Below are positions 1-7,374 of a DNA stretch of 64,000 nucleotides, piece after piece (the stretch's first letter is position 1; every line of letters starts with the position of its first letter). The stretch is taken from the NCBI RefSeq assembly GCF_900104635.1, contig NZ_FNWC01000007.1:806001-870000 (forward strand), given 5' to 3'. This stretch comes from Coprococcus phoceensis (GTDB lineage: Bacteria > Bacillota > Clostridia > Lachnospirales > Lachnospiraceae). The notes under the pieces are model-generated. The model worked only from the letters and a program-made list of their open reading frames with translations. It did not search any database and was not told where the DNA came from. A program made the translations under genes and the position numbers.

Positions 1-620
1 AAGAGACAGGAGCGCACATTAAATTTATCAACCTGTCAGGCGGAATCGGAATTCCGTATCGACCGGATCAAGAGCCGAATGATATCAGAGCAATCGGAGA
101 AGGAGTCAGAAAGGTATACGAGGAAGTGCTTGTTCCGGCTGGCATGGGTGATGTGGCAATCTACACAGAGCTTGGGCGTTACATGATGGGACCTTACGGC
201 TGCCTTGTGACAAAAGCAGTTCATGAGAAGCACACGTATAAAGAATATATCGGCTGTGATGCATGTGCGGTAAACTTAATGCGTCCTGCGATGTACGGAG
301 CGTACCATCATATCACAGTTATGGGAAAAGAAGATGCACCTTGTGACCACAAATATGACATCACAGGTTCACTCTGTGAAAATAATGATAAATTTGCAGT
401 AGATCGTATGCTTCCAAAGATTGATATCGGAGATTTGCTAGTCATCCATGACACAGGAGCACATGGATTTGCGATGGGATATAATTATAATGGTAAATTG
501 AAATCGGCAGAGATTTTACTGCAGGAAGACGGTACGCCGAAGCTGATTCGAAGAGCCGAAACACCGGCAGATTACTTTGCAACATTTGATTGCTTTGAGA
601 TTGGTCAGAAATTGAAATAA
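1..620 (+). CDS. lysA: Diaminopimelate decarboxylase, C-terminal part (5' end outside window)
   Basis: The reading frame enters at base 3 with no start and runs to TAA at 618-620, giving about 205 residues. It is the C-terminal half of a PLP-dependent fold-III decarboxylase that converts meso-diaminopimelate to lysine in the cytoplasm. Visible family marks are LSGGIGIPY near the start, the GRYMMGPYG segment, the substrate-contacting SLCENNDKF motif with its Cys-Glu pair, and the late DTGAHGFAM motif. Most LysA proteins have Tyr in GAYG; here it is His, which I believe is seen in clostridial relatives. A hairpin follows the stop. The call rests on several motifs and is firm; only the N-terminal catalytic lysine is out of view. 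Confidence 0.9.
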   Translation, partial: ETGAHIKFINLSGGIGIPYRPDQEPNDIRAIGEGVRKVYEEVLVPAGMGDVAIYTELGRYMMGPYGCLVTKAVHEKHTYKEYIGCDACAVNLMRPAMYGAYHHITVMGKEDAPCDHKYDITGSLCENNDKFAVDRMLPKIDIGDLLVIHDTGAHGFAMGYNYNGKLKSAEILLQEDGTPKLIRRAETPADYFATFDCFEIGQKLK

Positions 621-631
621 GGGAAATGTCA

Positions 632-681
632 GCTGCTGTTCACTGCTGTGTGCAGAGATGCTTATTTGGGTGAACAGTAGC
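632..681 (+). other. Inverted repeat after lysA, possible terminator
   Basis: Arms 632-643 and 670-681 pair over 12 bp with one G-U pair, with a 26-base loop. An A-rich rather than T-rich stretch follows, so it is not a textbook terminator on the plus strand. It lies directly after lysA and may end that transcript or be a dispersed palindrome. Confidence 0.4.
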
Positions 682-718
682 AACTGTTAAAAAAATTGAA
701 AAAATTTCAAAAAAAAGC

Positions 719-747
719 TTGTATTTTATAGTAGCATATGGTAATAT
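719..747 (+). promoter_or_regulatory. Promoter of tRNA-Leu
   Basis: TTGTAT at 719-724 and TAATAT at 742-747 are separated by 17 bases, a good sigma-A type promoter. The predicted start near 754 leaves a leader of about 50 bases before the tRNA. Confidence 0.65.
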
Positions 748-802
748 ATATTTTGTTGAGACAACAACTTAATAAAAAGAAGTGAAAATGCTTCTTGGGT
801 AA

Positions 803-885
803 GCAGGTGTGGCGGAATGGCAGACGCACAAGACTCAAAATCTTGCGGGGGCAACCTCGTGTGGGTTCAAGTCCCACCACCTGCA
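803..885 (+). tRNA. tRNA-Leu, anticodon CAA
   Basis: A class II tRNA folds cleanly. The acceptor arm GCAGGTG (803-809) pairs with CACCTGC (878-884) and base A885 is the discriminator. The anticodon stem CAAGA/TCTTG encloses loop CTCAAAA with anticodon CAA, reading UUG. A long variable arm follows, and the T arm GTGGG-TTCAAGT-CCCAC is perfect. CCA is not encoded. It has its own promoter upstream and a strong terminator just downstream, so it is a single-gene unit. An accessory signalling module begins only about 70 bases after it. Confidence 0.96.
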
Positions 886-894
886 TTTGATGTA

Positions 895-924
895 AACTCT
901 TTAGAAAATTCTAAAGAGTTTTTT
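895..924 (+). terminator. Intrinsic terminator of tRNA-Leu
   Basis: A perfect 12-bp stem (895-906 with 909-920) is followed by a T run to 924. It lies ten bases after the tRNA and closes that transcript. Confidence 0.9.
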
Positions 925-957
925 GGCAAATTTGGGTGTATATACTTGAGGTGGGAA

Positions 958-1662
958 ATGTATCAGATTGGAATATGTGATGATGGAAAAAATACATGTG
1001 CTTTTATAGAAGATGTTGTTTTGAAGTATGGGAAAAAGAGAAATGTAAAGATGAATATCCAAGTCTGGAATTCCGGGGAAGAACTTTGTGCTTATTTAGA
1101 AACGGGAAAACAGTTGGATATTCTGTATTTGGATATCGAATTGTTTGAAGTGAGTGGAATCGATGCGGGGATATTTATCCGAAAGCAGATGGAAAACCAT
1201 ACGATGCAGATTATCTATATATCGGGGAAACAGTCGTATGCACAGCAGTTGTTTAAGGTGCAGCCGATGGATTTCCTTGTAAAGCCGATTGAGGAAGAAA
1301 AGATTGAAGAGACGCTTGCATTAGCACTAAAGATTGTCGGGCGAAACACAAAGCGCTTTGAATTCCAATTGGGTAAAGAGTATTATTATGTGTCTTATGG
1401 AGATATTCTTTGCTTTGTGAGTGATGGACGAAAAGTTAGATTGCTCACTACAAGCGGCGAAAAGGAATTTTACGGAAAGCTGAAAAATATTATCAAGGAA
1501 TTGCCGGAAGATTTTCTTGTAATTCATAAATCGTATGTGGTAAATAAGCAGCGTATCGCACGGTATACATATGAAACTGTGGAATTGGACAATGGGAGAG
1601 TACTGACGATCAGTCAGGCGCAGCGAAAACAGGTCAGAGAAAAATTGTTAAAGGAATTATAA
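958..1662 (+). CDS. AgrA-like response regulator, LytTR DNA-binding type
   Basis: A 234-residue two-domain regulator. Residues 1-125 are a receiver domain with the acidic pair D8-D9, phospho-acceptor D59 in LYLDIE, S89 and K109. Residues about 130-234 are a LytTR domain (HKSYVVNK segment), the DNA-binding fold of AgrA and ComE that binds paired direct repeats. ATG 958 has GAGGTGGG just upstream; the longer frame from 817 runs through the tRNA and is rejected. The partner kinase starts five bases after the stop. By analogy with agr it should receive phosphate from that kinase and activate the agrD-agrB operon at 3135. No clear promoter is visible between the tRNA terminator and this gene. Confidence 0.9.
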   Translation: MYQIGICDDGKNTCAFIEDVVLKYGKKRNVKMNIQVWNSGEELCAYLETGKQLDILYLDIELFEVSGIDAGIFIRKQMENHTMQIIYISGKQSYAQQLFKVQPMDFLVKPIEEEKIEETLALALKIVGRNTKRFEFQLGKEYYYVSYGDILCFVSDGRKVRLLTTSGEKEFYGKLKNIIKELPEDFLVIHKSYVVNKQRIARYTYETVELDNGRVLTISQAQRKQVREKLLKEL

Positions 1663-1666
1663 AAAT

Positions 1667-2914
1667 ATGATGGATATCATTGTGTGTGCGGGGTCGAATT
1701 TATTTCGAATGTATGTGACGTATCGATTTATCCGCATCTTTTTGGAAGAGACAAAGTTAAGCAGGGTGAAAGAAGTTGCATGCTATTTGCTCTTTTGGAT
1801 TGTGAATACGGCATTGTATTTATTGTTTCAACGTGTTTGGATAAATATTATGTGCAATCTAGTGGGCATTGCTTTGCTAGTAAGAATGTATACAAAAGTA
1901 TGGAAAGAGAATATTTTTGTGACAGTTTCAATTTATGTGGTTGGTATGATATGCGACGCTTTTGTTACATTTCTTTTCATACCATATAAAGACGGAAATA
2001 TGTATAATCAAGTGTATGGGGCAATCGGAATATTATTGATGTTTGTTTGTGAGTTGATTGCAGGAAGAATTGTATCCGGACAAAAAAACAGGACAAGAAC
2101 TTATCATTTATCTTTGATTTGTATACCATTATGCAGTATTTTATTGGTAACGATATTGATTTATACAAAAAGCAGCACTTATAGAGGGATTACTATTATA
2201 TGCTTGGGATTGTTCTTGATTAATTTTTTGATGTTTTATTTTTACAGCCTGTTTTTGAAATTGTCAGAAGAAAAGCATGAGGCAGAGCTATTGGAATATC
2301 AGATGATGGCATATCGGAATCAGATAAATGTAATGTTGGAGAGTGTAGAAAAAATGAAGATGTTTCGGCATGATATGAAACATCATTTGGCGGAACTGAG
2401 ATTTATGGCAGAGAGAAAGGATTTTTCGGAATTTCGGAGATATCTGAATGCTATGGAAGAATTTTTTGAGAAGCCGAGTGAGATTGTATCGTCCGGAAAT
2501 ATGGAAGTAGATAGTGTTCTGAACTATATGCTTCAGAAGGCAAAGAAAATGCAGTTGAATACAACTGTAAAAGTTGCAATACCGGAAGATATGAAACATT
2601 CCTTTGATTTGAATATCATCATTGGAAATTTGTTGCAAAATGCGATAGATGCAGCAGTGGAGACCGAAGAAAAATTCTTGGGTGTTGAGTTTTCTTTGAA
2701 AAATGGAATTCTTGTTTTGAAGATAGAAAATAGTTTTTTGTCAGAGAGAATAAGACAAGATAAATACGGCGATTTTCTTACAACAAAAAAAGATTCGGAG
2801 TCCCACGGTATCGGGTTAAAAAGTGTAAAACGAATGGTAGAAAAATATCATGGAGATATGAGTATAAAAGTACAGGATGCACATTTTTGTGTAAAATTGA
2901 TGTTGTACATATAA
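1667..2914 (+). CDS. AgrC-like sensor histidine kinase, GHKL family
   Basis: A 415-residue membrane kinase with about six hydrophobic segments in residues 1-198, a coiled-coil linker (about 199-230), the phospho-acceptor box FRHDMKHH with H235, an N box IIGNLLQNA near 317-325 and a G box SHGIGLKSV near 380. This is the arrangement of AgrC receptors, which sense a cyclic peptide through the membrane domain and phosphorylate a LytTR regulator. ATG at 1667 is followed by a second ATG at 1670; either may be used. It is co-transcribed with the response regulator before it, and a terminator follows the stop, separating receptor genes from peptide genes. The ligand is inferred to be the product of the AgrD-like gene at 3135. 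Confidence 0.9.
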   Translation: MMDIIVCAGSNLFRMYVTYRFIRIFLEETKLSRVKEVACYLLFWIVNTALYLLFQRVWINIMCNLVGIALLVRMYTKVWKENIFVTVSIYVVGMICDAFVTFLFIPYKDGNMYNQVYGAIGILLMFVCELIAGRIVSGQKNRTRTYHLSLICIPLCSILLVTILIYTKSSTYRGITIICLGLFLINFLMFYFYSLFLKLSEEKHEAELLEYQMMAYRNQINVMLESVEKMKMFRHDMKHHLAELRFMAERKDFSEFRRYLNAMEEFFEKPSEIVSSGNMEVDSVLNYMLQKAKKMQLNTTVKVAIPEDMKHSFDLNIIIGNLLQNAIDAAVETEEKFLGVEFSLKNGILVLKIENSFLSERIRQDKYGDFLTTKKDSESHGIGLKSVKRMVEKYHGDMSIKVQDAHFCVKLMLYI

Positions 2915-2925
2915 TAAGATGGATA

Positions 2926-2961
2926 AGACATGGACTTTTTGAGGTCTGTGTCTTTTGTTTT
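2926..2961 (+). terminator. Intrinsic terminator after sensor kinase
   Basis: Arms 2926-2935 and 2944-2953 form a 10-bp stem (two G-U pairs) with an eight-base loop, followed by TTTTGTTTT. It ends the regulator-kinase transcript before the peptide operon. Confidence 0.8.
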
Positions 2962-3030
2962 ACGGAAAACTATACTCATCCGAGCATCCCGTAACACATG
3001 CCTTCGGCGTGCGGACTTCATCCGACAAAG

Positions 3031-3066
3031 TATGAGTTATGACAAAAATCTATATGAATTATGACA
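3031..3066 (+). promoter_or_regulatory. Direct-repeat operator ahead of the agrD-agrB operon
   Basis: TATGAGTTATGACA at 3031-3044 recurs as TATGAATTATGACA at 3053-3066, 13 of 14 identical with a 22-base period, so both copies face the same side of the helix. LytTR regulators such as AgrA bind paired direct repeats of this spacing class just upstream of a weak promoter. That is the natural reading here, given the LytTR gene next door. Binding itself is inferred. Confidence 0.6.
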
Positions 3067-3071
3067 TGTTT

Positions 3072-3100
3072 CGGCACAGAGAGATTTTATGTGATATGAT
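3072..3100 (+). promoter_or_regulatory. Probable activator-dependent promoter of agrD operon
   Basis: TATGAT at 3095-3100 is a good -10 box. The -35 position around 3072-3077 does not match consensus, as expected of a promoter that needs an activator bound to the repeats ending at 3066. Confidence 0.45.
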
Positions 3101-3134
3101 GCACTTAGAAAAACAGAGAAGGGAGGAGATAGCA

Positions 3135-3287
3135 ATGCAGAAGAAAAAAAGAGCTTCGGAGAAAGTAAAAAAAGCAGTTGTCAAATTATCAAGAAAAGTT
3201 GCAGAAATGGAAGCAAATACAACATGTACGTTCACTTTTTATCAACCGAAAGAAGTTGAAAGTGTTAAGAAGTTGCGGAAGTTTTGA
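3135..3287 (+). CDS. agrD: AgrD-like cyclic autoinducer peptide precursor
   Basis: A 50-residue precursor. ATG 3135 has GGGAGGAG six bases upstream; a longer in-frame start at 3039 lies inside the operator region and is rejected. Residues 1-25 are Lys-rich and can form an amphipathic helix, followed by the core TTCTFTFYQPKE with single Cys31 and an acidic-to-basic tail. In AgrD family precursors AgrB cleaves after the core and the Cys side chain closes a thiolactone ring with the new C-terminus; the aromatic-QP(K/E) stretch resembles clostridial AgrD proteins. Its stop overlaps the AgrB start, so the two are translationally coupled. Exact ends of the mature peptide cannot be read from sequence. 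Confidence 0.8.
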   Translation: MQKKKRASEKVKKAVVKLSRKVAEMEANTTCTFTFYQPKEVESVKKLRKF

Positions 3288-3850
3288 GTTTGACAACATA
3301 TCTGACAGATTATTTAGCAGATGGTAAAAATATACCTGATAGTGAGCGTGAGGTTATAAGATATGGGGTAGAAGGTATTTTAAATAATCTGTTGGGGATT
3401 TTCATCACAGTAACTGTTGGTATCTTTTGTGATTGTGTATTTGAAAGTTGCGTGTTTTGGATTTCCTTTTGGACACTGCGAAAGCATGCAGGTGGATTTC
3501 ATGCGAAGACAAAATTTCGATGTCTGATGATGTCCGTAGTATTGTTGTTTGTTGCTTTCGAATTCCTATTGAAAGCAGGATGGATAATAGGTGTATATAC
3601 GTGGATTATGGTAATCGGAAGTGGGTGTATCTTTTGCCTTGCACCTGTAGGAACACATAATAAGCAGTTGGATGAAGAGGAGGTTCGTGTATATCGGAAA
3701 AGAACCAGAATGATTCTTAGTATACAATTGATATTGTATTTTCTGTCTTTGATTTTGGGTGGAGAGCAATTATGTAGGATATTGGCGGTAAATGTGTTGG
3801 TGGTTAGTTTTTCATTGATGTTAGGTGTGATTCTGAAAAGAAGAAATTAG
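3284..3850 (+). CDS. agrB: AgrB-like membrane cysteine protease
   Basis: A 188-residue membrane protein that processes the AgrD precursor. The catalytic pair appears in AGGFHAKTKFRC as H73 and C80, seven residues apart exactly as in Staphylococcus aureus AgrB (H77, C84). The conserved APVGTHNKQL segment follows near 122-131, and about five hydrophobic segments are visible. TTG at 3284 overlaps the agrD stop in the sequence TTGA; a second TTG lies at 3290. The neighbours (peptide before, LytTR/GHKL pair upstream) make the assignment secure. Confidence 0.92.
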   Translation: MSLTTYLTDYLADGKNIPDSEREVIRYGVEGILNNLLGIFITVTVGIFCDCVFESCVFWISFWTLRKHAGGFHAKTKFRCLMMSVVLLFVAFEFLLKAGWIIGVYTWIMVIGSGCIFCLAPVGTHNKQLDEEEVRVYRKRTRMILSIQLILYFLSLILGGEQLCRILAVNVLVVSFSLMLGVILKRRN

Positions 3851-3862
3851 GAGGAATATGTT

Positions 3863-4282
3863 ATGAAGAAAAAAGTATTGGCAGTATTGATGGTTATAGG
3901 TATTGGTTGTGCAGGTATCTCGGCTCAAGCGGCTGGGAACGTTTCGGATACAGCATTGCCGACAAAGAAAATAGAATTTGCTTATTCTAAAGCGGCACAG
4001 ACACCGTTACGGACAAAAGAAGATAAAACTTCTCATTATATTAAAAATAACTCGGGGTTCGATTTATGGGTGCGCTCTCTTAGTTCATCAAATGTGAATT
4101 GTACACTTAGAGATCATGCAATTGTAAAAGGTGGTGAATGGTTTATATACAATAAAGTTAAAGAAAATGGTTATTCCAGTTGTAAACTTGATATTACGAC
4201 CGCAAGAGCGGGTGTGTCAGGGACATTAAGAGGATTATGGAGTCCGGACAGTGTTGGAAACTATCCTGTGGCAAATCCATAG
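3863..4282 (+). CDS. Small secreted protein of unknown function, agr-linked
   Basis: A 139-residue protein with a clear Sec signal peptide (MKKK, hydrophobic core, cleavage near AQA-A at residues 23-24). The mature part of about 115 residues has two cysteines, C80 and C107, that could form a disulfide, and a C-terminal GVSGTLRGLWSPDSV stretch. The overall pattern (signal peptide, an SxY...W block, then a VSGxW-type ending) recalls the DUF2712 secreted proteins of Bacillus, but this is a loose resemblance. It sits 12 bases after agrB with an AGGAGG ribosome site and before a lipoprotein and ABC genes. Secretion under quorum control is inferred; a bacteriocin or matrix role is possible but unproven. 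Confidence 0.75.
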   Translation: MKKKVLAVLMVIGIGCAGISAQAAGNVSDTALPTKKIEFAYSKAAQTPLRTKEDKTSHYIKNNSGFDLWVRSLSSSNVNCTLRDHAIVKGGEWFIYNKVKENGYSSCKLDITTARAGVSGTLRGLWSPDSVGNYPVANP

Positions 4283-4298
4283 TATGAATGAAAAACAA

Positions 4299-4335
4299 TA
4301 AGAAGGGAAGGTCAGAAGAAACACTAACCTTCTTA
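4299..4335 (+). other. Hairpin between secreted-protein gene and lipoprotein gene
   Basis: TAAGAAGG (4299-4306) pairs with CCTTCTTA (4328-4335); no T tract follows. It lies where expression of the secreted protein could be uncoupled from the transport genes. A stronger hairpin is found at the same place in the second agr-type locus. Confidence 0.4.
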
Positions 4336-4369
4336 ATAATATAAGAGAGTTGGAGGTTGAGTATAAGGG

Positions 4370-5008
4370 ATGTTCCATAGAAATTATAGTTTTATTTTTT
4401 GTATTGCCTTAATTTTAATATCAATTACAGGATGTTCAAAAATATCAAAAGGGAAAGGTAAAACAATTGAACAAAAATATTATGTAAATCAAGAACGGGA
4501 ATTCCAACTGGGGGACATCGTGGAGAAGAAGGAGCCTCTTCAGGGAAATGAAGAGAATATTTCGATAAGATATACAGTAAATCAGGCGACTTTGTATAAT
4601 AATCCGACAGAAGCGAGTGTGCGGAAAGAAGAGATTATGCCAATTATTGAATATCCCAAAAGTGGAGTTTTGGTGTCGGTAGATGAGGCGATGAATAGTC
4701 CTATGTTGATTTTGGATGTGATGGTGACGAATGTAAATTCTGAAGATTGCAATATATCTATTTTTCAATTAGTTGAAAAAGGAAAAGACAATGAAGTTAT
4801 ATGGATTGGAAGTCCGTGTTATTATTCGGAAGGTAAAGATGTGGAAAGTCCTGAATATTATCATTTTCCGTTGCTTCCGGCACAGAGTGTAAACATGAAA
4901 ATTGGTTGGTATATTAATCCGGATGATTGTGATCTGGGGAAAATATATTTGACAGATAATTTAAATGGAGGAGAAGAATATACTTCTTATGTGAATTTGA
5001 AATTGTAA
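4370..5008 (+). CDS. Lipoprotein of the agr-linked ABC module
   Basis: A 212-residue protein with a lipoprotein signal: short N-terminus, hydrophobic core and lipobox ISITGC with C22. The mature part begins with a hydrophilic linker and a YYVNQEREFQLGD block resembling YFQVNETVEFGRD in the membrane-anchored protein at 7375-7992, so the two look like distant paralogues bracketing the ABC genes. No enzymatic motif is visible. Stops in frame immediately upstream make ATG 4370 the only start, with a GGAGG thirteen bases away. It should sit on the outer face of the membrane, perhaps as accessory or immunity factor for the transporter. Function unknown. Confidence 0.75.
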   Translation: MFHRNYSFIFCIALILISITGCSKISKGKGKTIEQKYYVNQEREFQLGDIVEKKEPLQGNEENISIRYTVNQATLYNNPTEASVRKEEIMPIIEYPKSGVLVSVDEAMNSPMLILDVMVTNVNSEDCNISIFQLVEKGKDNEVIWIGSPCYYSEGKDVESPEYYHFPLLPAQSVNMKIGWYINPDDCDLGKIYLTDNLNGGEEYTSYVNLKL

Positions 5009-5024
5009 AGTAGGGAGTGAGAAT

Positions 5025-5888
5025 ATGTGTTCAGTATTGAAATTAGAGCTTAAGAAAGCTTTCAAAAATAAATTTTTTTGGATATCTGTTGTTTTAGGGT
5101 GTCTTATTACCTTGTTGAGTTTTGAACATATGGTAAATATGTATTATGAGGGAATGTCTGCTATATCTGGTAATTCAACGGATATCATATACGATCCTCA
5201 TATAGGGATTAATACGGTGTTCAATTGCTGGATAGGAGGCGAACCATTTTCGCTAGGAAGTTCTATTTATTTCTTTGTATTTCCGTTGTTGATAGCATTG
5301 CCTTATGGCTGGTCATATAGTGAAGAAAGGAAATGCGGATATCGAAGAATGATGATCACAAAGACAGGAAAGAAAAAATATTATTGTGCAAAATATGTAG
5401 CAGTATTTTTATCGGGGGGAGTTGCAATGGTTCTTCCGCTGATTTTTAATTTTTGGATGACTTTACTGGTTGTTCCAGCTATTTTGCCTGATGTGACTAT
5501 GAATATGTTTTATGGTGTGTTTGGAGGCTCTTTTTTAGCTGAATTATATTATACAGTACCTTTTTTGTATGTGGCAATATATTTGTTTATAGACTTTGTA
5601 TACTGTGGTTTTTTGGTTTGTATTTGTATGGCAGTATCTGGAATTGTGCGACAAAAGTGGGGAGTCGTACTTATCCCGTTTTTGTTGTTGCTATTTGTAC
5701 ATGTGATTACAGATTATATTTATAGTGATCCATCTGTTGCATATAAGGAGCTTTCGCCATTATATTTTTTGCGAGGTGTAGAAGTTAGGTATTCTTTTTC
5801 AGGAAGTATTATTCTTTTGTTTGCGATTGGATTATTGGTGATTTCTCTAATTGGTATTATAAAGGAGTATCGGAATGAAATTTATTAA
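5025..5888 (+). CDS. ABC-2 type transporter permease
   Basis: A 287-residue membrane protein with about six hydrophobic segments, a first helix after a short basic N-terminus, and a large extracytoplasmic loop between the first two, as in ABC-2 type exporter permeases. AGGGAGTGAG precedes ATG 5025. It overlaps the next permease gene by 14 bases, so the two probably form a heterodimer with the ATPase at 6708. The substrate is not evident; the secreted protein or a toxic compound are candidates given the operon. Confidence 0.8.
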   Translation: MCSVLKLELKKAFKNKFFWISVVLGCLITLLSFEHMVNMYYEGMSAISGNSTDIIYDPHIGINTVFNCWIGGEPFSLGSSIYFFVFPLLIALPYGWSYSEERKCGYRRMMITKTGKKKYYCAKYVAVFLSGGVAMVLPLIFNFWMTLLVVPAILPDVTMNMFYGVFGGSFLAELYYTVPFLYVAIYLFIDFVYCGFLVCICMAVSGIVRQKWGVVLIPFLLLLFVHVITDYIYSDPSVAYKELSPLYFLRGVEVRYSFSGSIILLFAIGLLVISLIGIIKEYRNEIY

Positions 5889-6705
5889 AGTATTGTGGTT
5901 TGACTTGAAAAACGGATATTTTAAAGGAGTATCATGTTATATTTTTCCGTTATTTATTGCAATTATTGGTTTTTTTGAGTTGCATAGAAGAATTGCGATA
6001 TGGGGAACAGAAGTGGCATTAGGAGACTATTGGATGTATTTGTATGGCGGAATGAAAGAATATATACCGACTACAGGTAATCCGTTTCAATTTCCAACTA
6101 TGTGGATTGCTGTTTTTTTGTTTAGTTCGTTTGCTGTTCTAAATTATCCGATGAAAGATTTACAAAACATGGGAACACAGATTTTGGTACATGTTCAAGG
6201 ACGAACAAAATGGTGGATATCAAAATGTTTGTGGAATGTTTTATCTACCGTTTTGTATCATGGAATTATTTTATTGGTATTAGTGATTCTATGTATTTGT
6301 TTTCAAGAACCACTCTCGTTTGAAGCACATGCAGACAGTATTGCAACGATGTTTGGCTTGTGGGTATCAGAGTTTCGAGGGGGTGGAGTGATTCCAATCG
6401 CTGTGATTCTAACACCAGTGATATTGTCGATTGCAATTAATTTATTGCAGATGGTATTATTGCTTTTTACAAAACCTGTGTTCAGTTTTTTGGTAATATG
6501 TATTATGATGCTGTCTTCAGCTTATTTCTTATCCGATATAATGATAGGGAATTTCGCAATGCCAATTCGGTATGAATGGGCAATAGAAAATGGCGTTAGT
6601 TATCAAAAAGGATTACTGTTTTCGTTTGGAATTTTATTTATTGCATTCATATGTGGAATTATGAAATTTCGTAGATATGATATTTTGAATAAGGAGGAAG
6701 GCTAA
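5875..6705 (+). CDS. ABC-2 type transporter permease, second subunit
   Basis: A 276-residue membrane protein with about six hydrophobic segments and a hydrophilic first loop. AAAGGAG lies ahead of ATG 5875, inside the end of the preceding permease gene, and the ATPase begins three bases after the stop. It is clearly a second membrane subunit of the same transporter. Its sequence differs from the first permease, so the pair is likely an asymmetric dimer. Confidence 0.8.
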   Translation: MKFIKVLWFDLKNGYFKGVSCYIFPLFIAIIGFFELHRRIAIWGTEVALGDYWMYLYGGMKEYIPTTGNPFQFPTMWIAVFLFSSFAVLNYPMKDLQNMGTQILVHVQGRTKWWISKCLWNVLSTVLYHGIILLVLVILCICFQEPLSFEAHADSIATMFGLWVSEFRGGGVIPIAVILTPVILSIAINLLQMVLLLFTKPVFSFLVICIMMLSSAYFLSDIMIGNFAMPIRYEWAIENGVSYQKGLLFSFGILFIAFICGIMKFRRYDILNKEEG

Positions 6706-6707
6706 AA

Positions 6708-7355
6708 ATGAGAATGGAAGTGATAGAAGTATCAAAGGTAATTCGTAAACATACGGTGTTAGATCGAGTAAGCTGCTCTATGCACTCAGGGAAAATTTAT
6801 GGAATACAGGGCATTAACGGATCAGGGAAGACAATGTTGATGAGAGTGCTGATTGGATTAATTCATCCATCATCAGGAAAGGTATTGATAGATGGAAAAG
6901 AATTGGGAAAAGAGTTGGAATTTCCTAAAAGCATAGGGTTTTTGTTAGAAAATCCGACATTTTTAGATCGATATTCAGGATATCAAAATTTAAAGATGCT
7001 AGCATCTGTAAAGAAAATAATATCTGACGAAGAAATAAATAAAGTTCTGTGTTTGGTTGGTTTGGATGAAGAGGCGGCAAAAAAGAAATACCGAAAATAT
7101 TCATTAGGAATGAAACAACGTTTGGGAATTGCAGCAGCACTTATGGAAAAACCAGATATAGTGATATTGGATGAACCGACGAATGCCCTGGATACTTCTG
7201 GTGTGGAATTAGTAAAAGAAATTGTTCGAGGGGAGAAAAAAAGAGGTGCATTAGTTATCATTTCCTGCCATGATCTTGCGGTTTTGGAGGAATTGTCAGA
7301 TGAGATTATTAAATTGGAAAGCGGAAAAGTAATTGAACACATAGGTAGGGCTTAA
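6708..7355 (+). CDS. ABC transporter ATP-binding protein
   Basis: A 215-residue single-domain ATPase. Walker A is GINGSGKTM near residues 36-44, the signature loop reads YSLGMKQR near 126-133, Walker B with catalytic Glu is DIVILDEPTNALD, and the switch His is in SCHD. The size and signature match ATPases of ABC-2 exporters for peptides or antibiotics. It completes the transporter with the two permeases upstream. Confidence 0.9.
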   Translation: MRMEVIEVSKVIRKHTVLDRVSCSMHSGKIYGIQGINGSGKTMLMRVLIGLIHPSSGKVLIDGKELGKELEFPKSIGFLLENPTFLDRYSGYQNLKMLASVKKIISDEEINKVLCLVGLDEEAAKKKYRKYSLGMKQRLGIAAALMEKPDIVILDEPTNALDTSGVELVKEIVRGEKKRGALVIISCHDLAVLEELSDEIIKLESGKVIEHIGRA

Positions 7356-7374
7356 ATAAGGATGTGAATAATAG

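Noticed and set aside
817..957. N-terminal extension of the first response regulator through the tRNA gene
   Set aside because: The stretch is tRNA-Leu and its terminator; receiver domains start at the MYQIGICDD methionine at 958, which has a ribosome site.
3039..3134. Longer start for the AgrD-like precursor
   Set aside because: It overlaps the direct-repeat operator and the -10 box; ATG 3135 has a strong ribosome site and gives a typical AgrD length.
3863..4282. Assignment of the secreted protein as lactococcin 972 or DUF2712
   Set aside because: Only the general layout is similar; no diagnostic motif could be confirmed without a profile search, so it is left as unknown.
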